DNA of 64,000 nucleotides from Candidatus Riflebacteria bacterium HGW-Riflebacteria-1 (GTDB taxonomy: Bacteria; Muiribacteriota; Ozemobacteria; Ozemobacterales; Ozemobacteraceae), in the NCBI GenBank assembly GCA_002839445.1, contig PGYB01000013.1, positions 1-64,000 of the forward strand, given 5' to 3'. The position numbers and the translations under genes are program-made. Each line of letters starts with the position of its first letter. The first letter of the stretch is position 1. Below, one piece after another: positions 61,152 through 64,000 of the stretch. The notes beneath the pieces were generated by a model. That model was not told the DNA's origin. It ran no database searches and saw only the letters and a program-made list of their open reading frames with translations.

Positions 61152-62030
61152 TCATTTGGCTCCGATTGAAGTTACGATATCTTCGCCAGTTGGCTCCTGA
61201 AGAATTTCATAAGTCTTGCCGCAGAGTTCCCAGACTGGTTCTGACCATGAGCTTGACTTGGTTCTGTGCAGTTCAAACCAGACTTTATTGATTTCGAATT
61301 TGCGGTTGATCTTGGTGGTAATAGCCTTGATGCGCTGAAAAGAAACATTGCACACAAACATTGGCTGGCCGCCAACGTTCATCTGATAAGTTTCGCCGAT
61401 TGTGAGGTTCTTGATCGCGCCGCCGGTTACCAGGCCTTTGAGAATGTCGATAAGGTCGATGTTGATGGTCAGACTTACATTCCAGGTGGTCGAAATGGTC
61501 TGTTCTTCATACTGCCAGGTTACGCCCTTGTATTCACGGTCAAGTTCGCGACCTTTGCGATACTTGAAACCGGGTTCAGAGTAGCCGTAGCCGGGAAAAT
61601 ATTCTCTGAATTTTTCTTCGCTGAGAAATGGGCTGTCGCCGTGGGTTACTTCAAATTTGAGATAACCAAGAGTAGGGAAGAGCGCGTTCTTGGCGCCTTC
61701 GGGCAAAGAGCGATAAATTTCGCTGAGCATCTGGATCTGGCCATAGTCAGTTTTCTTGATTGAGAGAACGACATCTTTGCCGATTCTTACAGAGTTGTCA
61801 GTGTGCGATTTGATCGCGCTGTTCCAGGTCTGTTCGTTTTCATCGCTGGGATCCTGGGTGTATTTGATATACAGTTCCTGAACCTGCCAATAGTCAGCAA
61901 TAGCAGCAAATATGCGCTGCTGAGTTTTAAACAACGGGTGATCGGCCGATACTCCTTCATACGCCCCGGCCTGACAGTTAAATAGCGCTAAAAAGACCGC
62001 CACAATTACTATAAGTCTGTGAAATCTCAT
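61152..62030 (-). CDS. Secreted protein of unknown function
   Basis: The 292-residue product has a signal peptide (MRFHRLIVIVAVFLALFNCQAGA) and GAGGAG before the ATG. The mature chain begins helical (about 30-110, YWQVQELYIKYTQDP) and becomes beta-rich (about 115-290, with TWNVSLTINIDLIDIL and INKVWFELHRTKSSSW). It has two Cys in the C-terminal half. No family was recognised and it has no lipobox. It is monocistronic, ending at the bidirectional terminator. Confidence 0.78.
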   Translation of the reverse strand: MRFHRLIVIVAVFLALFNCQAGAYEGVSADHPLFKTQQRIFAAIADYWQVQELYIKYTQDPSDENEQTWNSAIKSHTDNSVRIGKDVVLSIKKTDYGQIQMLSEIYRSLPEGAKNALFPTLGYLKFEVTHGDSPFLSEEKFREYFPGYGYSEPGFKYRKGRELDREYKGVTWQYEEQTISTTWNVSLTINIDLIDILKGLVTGGAIKNLTIGETYQMNVGGQPMFVCNVSFQRIKAITTKINRKFEINKVWFELHRTKSSSWSEPVWELCGKTYEILQEPTGEDIVTSIGAK

Positions 62031-62205
62031 ACTCTTTTCTCCTCATATACTTATTACGTAGCCACAGGCTTTCGAATACAGTATAGCAACAGCATCGACC
62101 GTCTGCAATGCAACGAAAGGGTACAAATGCGGGTGTGAATTTATGGCTTTAAATCAGGGCTTTGCGTGTAAAAAAGTATCCTGTGCAACATAAAATATGC
62201 AGCGC

Positions 62206-63990
62206 CTACTTGAAAACAAGAATCCAGGGTACCGCTATTGAGATCCTGATTGCCCTGATGCTGTTTTTGCTGCGCCGCCTGACGATTCGGGTCGAAGGGC
62301 AGATGCTTTTGAGCAACTGCTTCACCCGCTGTACCGTGGTTTTAAACGCACCCTGATCATATTCGGGGTCAAAACTTGAGCCCCAGGCCGAGCGATATAA
62401 CGCTTCGACTTCTACCGCATGCGGCTGGGCGATGAACAGTTGCAGCAGCAGGTTGTGTGGAATTGAGCCGATCTTGATGCGCAGCCGGCTGCCGCTGTAT
62501 AAGAGCAGACCTGCCGGTGCGTCAAAAACCAGCTGATCAGCCGGGTATGTCTTTTGCCAGTTTACATATTCTTCACGATGCAGTGTGGTGGTTTCGTCAC
62601 TTGACAACAGAGTAAAAAACTCTCCAGCCCTGCTGTTACAGGTTTGCAGCTTTTCGACCGCTTCATCACTGCCGGGAAACCTGGCAATTATCTGTTTAAG
62701 CATTGAGGGCGGCGTCTTGCCGATGTGATAACGCAGATATTCTTTTGTGGTCGGGCTATCGTGCCGCAGCAGTTTCTGGGCAATCAGACCCCAGAATGGG
62801 TCGAAGCTGCCAGATTTGATGTATTGTCTGATGAGCGAATTCAGTTCGAGTTCAGGAAAGCTTTGTGGGAAATAGAGCGCCGCGAGAACGTCAATCTGCA
62901 ATCTTTGTGCGCGAGAGTGTTCGTTGCCAAGGTTTTTGAACGACTGTTGTAGTTGTTCCAATCCCTCTTTTTCACGACCCAGGAAAATCAGGGTTGCTGC
63001 CAGCCCGTACTGGCAGTCGCCGATCTGAACTGGAGAAGCGTTGTTACTTGTGGCGCGTAGAATCATCTGGCGGTAATGTTTTTCGGCATCGGCAAGTCGC
63101 AGGTTGAATACATGGTTCATTGCCTGCAGCGATTCGCCGACATAGCAGGCGCGCGCCTCAAGTTTGGTGGCGCTAAGCAACGAAGATGCCTGGCTCCAGT
63201 AGGTTTCAGCCGCAGCCTGCTTGCCAAGGACTTCACATATCCATGCCAGCAGCGAAAAAATTTCGTACATACCGCTCTGGTTCTGTTTCTTTTCGCGAAT
63301 GGCAAGAACTTCGCGAAATACTTTCATTGCCTTGAAAAAATGGCCCATTTTCAGAAAAATTTTGCCGAGACCCATGCCGGTCACCGAAGCGTTCCACAGG
63401 TTTTCCTGTTGCCGGTTCATGCTGTAAGCGCGACTTAACTGTGCTTTGGCCTTGCTGAAATTGCCAAGGTCATACTCTACCAGACCAATATTGGCGAGAA
63501 ACGATGAAAGTAGCGTCTCGTTGCCACTCTGGCGCGCGTGGTGCAGCCCGGCCAGGTAATGTGCTCTTGCTGACTGCGGCCGGCCGCGAGAAAAATATAT
63601 GTTGCCGAGTGCATTTTCAGCCCGCGCCAGCGCATCGCTGTCATTGTCGATAATAAAGCTTTCGCGCGCCAGAAAAAGTTCAGACATCGATTCATCAACC
63701 CGGCTCAAGCGTTTTAGAACCAATGCCGAAGCGTAAAACAGGTGACCAAGAGTGCTGCCGGGCTGGTCTTCGTATTTTGTCTTGGCTTCTTCAAGCAGCT
63801 GTAACGCTTCATTGTAGCGTTCCTGCGCCGAGAATGTCTTCGAAATGTCGAGATAAACATTGGGGGCGAAGGTCAGGTCGCGCTGCAGAAAATTTTCGGC
63901 GAAAAAATTTATCAGGTTGAATTTGCCGGCGTAAAAAAGGCGCGAGCTGAGCTGGGTGAAACGTTCGACAATCTCTGTTTCGAGGCCCAT
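62206..63990 (-). CDS. TPR protein with C-terminal winged-helix domain (possibly 5'-truncated)
   Basis: The visible 594 residues form a long TPR array (about 15-440, repeats such as ALARAENALGNIYFSRGRP and LSSFLANIGLVEYDLGNFS). The C-terminal part (about 490-580, GLLLYSGSRLRIKIG...NLLLQLFIAQPHAVEVEALYRSAWG...FKTTVQRVKQLLKSI) resembles an OmpR/SARP-type winged-helix DNA-binding domain, here at the end of the chain rather than at the start. An N-terminal domain may lie beyond the window. The ATG at 63990 has no visible ribosome site and the frame stays open to the edge, so the start is undecided. A transcription regulator is plausible. Confidence 0.72.
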   Translation of the reverse strand: MGLETEIVERFTQLSSRLFYAGKFNLINFFAENFLQRDLTFAPNVYLDISKTFSAQERYNEALQLLEEAKTKYEDQPGSTLGHLFYASALVLKRLSRVDESMSELFLARESFIIDNDSDALARAENALGNIYFSRGRPQSARAHYLAGLHHARQSGNETLLSSFLANIGLVEYDLGNFSKAKAQLSRAYSMNRQQENLWNASVTGMGLGKIFLKMGHFFKAMKVFREVLAIREKKQNQSGMYEIFSLLAWICEVLGKQAAAETYWSQASSLLSATKLEARACYVGESLQAMNHVFNLRLADAEKHYRQMILRATSNNASPVQIGDCQYGLAATLIFLGREKEGLEQLQQSFKNLGNEHSRAQRLQIDVLAALYFPQSFPELELNSLIRQYIKSGSFDPFWGLIAQKLLRHDSPTTKEYLRYHIGKTPPSMLKQIIARFPGSDEAVEKLQTCNSRAGEFFTLLSSDETTTLHREEYVNWQKTYPADQLVFDAPAGLLLYSGSRLRIKIGSIPHNLLLQLFIAQPHAVEVEALYRSAWGSSFDPEYDQGAFKTTVQRVKQLLKSICPSTRIVRRRSKNSIRAIRISIAVPWILVFK

Positions 63991-64000
63991 CAGCGTGCCA

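Noticed and set aside
1..64000. tRNA, rRNA, riboswitch or integrated phage
   Set aside because: No cloverleaf-type clusters, rRNA-like stretches, integrase, transposase or phage structural genes were recognised by eye. A tRNAscan/Infernal run would be needed to exclude small RNAs.

Overview
The window looks like a chromosomal segment of a diderm (Gram-negative type) bacterium. Envelope genes support this: a TamB-family protein, lipoproteins with lipoboxes, a beta-barrel-like outer-membrane candidate, an ECF sigma/anti-sigma/HtrA stress operon and a type IV pilus / type II secretion type assembly operon. Base composition appears moderate, near 50% GC. Many secreted proteins match no family I recognise, and long tandem-repeat and HEAT/TPR proteins are frequent, so I infer a poorly sampled, probably uncultured lineage. 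A relative of Candidatus Riflebacteria is only a guess. No rRNA, tRNA, CRISPR array, prophage or transposase gene was seen.

Layout. 1-3465: the 3' part of a gene built entirely of octapeptide repeats, meeting an inositol-monophosphatase gene (3462-4286, minus) tail to tail. 4425-10634: a secreted repeat protein, uvrC, a DUF2993-like secreted protein, a SpoU/TrmH methyltransferase, a signal peptidase I with cysteine at the nucleophile position, and a DUF2225 protein. 10779-17489: a tight operon for a pilus/pseudopilus machine (gspF, gspE, pilM, pilN, pilO, an unknown membrane protein, two pseudopilins). 17704-26319: secreted proteins (one behind a textbook sigma-54 promoter), a HEAT-repeat membrane protein, an outer-membrane/lipoprotein pair, a mazEF toxin-antitoxin pair with its operator, and an HU gene. 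26539-40421: tamB, an MFS-type transporter with HEAT repeats followed by a cyclic-nucleotide-binding protein, a very divergent glycyl-tRNA synthetase beta subunit, lon, and engB with a long disordered repeat tail. 40444-49214: secreted proteins, an NHL-propeller protein, a FecR-like protein, a lipoprotein, a zinc carboxypeptidase and an HD-GYP phosphodiesterase. 49239-52844: ECF sigma, anti-sigma, HtrA, then a PtsN-like IIA protein and a zinc-ribbon protein. 52970-60920: aconitase, a fumarylacetoacetase-family enzyme, an SH3/TPR protein, a membrane-anchored beta-propeller protein and a large ATPase-GAF-GAF-GGDEF signalling protein. 61152-64000: a secreted protein and a TPR/winged-helix regulator that runs to the window edge.

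Two themes recur. One is envelope biogenesis and surveillance (signal peptidase, TamB, sigma/HtrA, Lon, many exported proteins). The other is nucleotide-second-messenger signalling in which the GGDEF domains are degenerate (33800-34699, 58935-60920) while the single HD-GYP domain keeps its catalytic motifs. The observations most worth checking are the octapeptide-repeat protein, the cysteine signal peptidase, the divergent GlyS, the EngB tail and the transporter/cNMP-binding pair.
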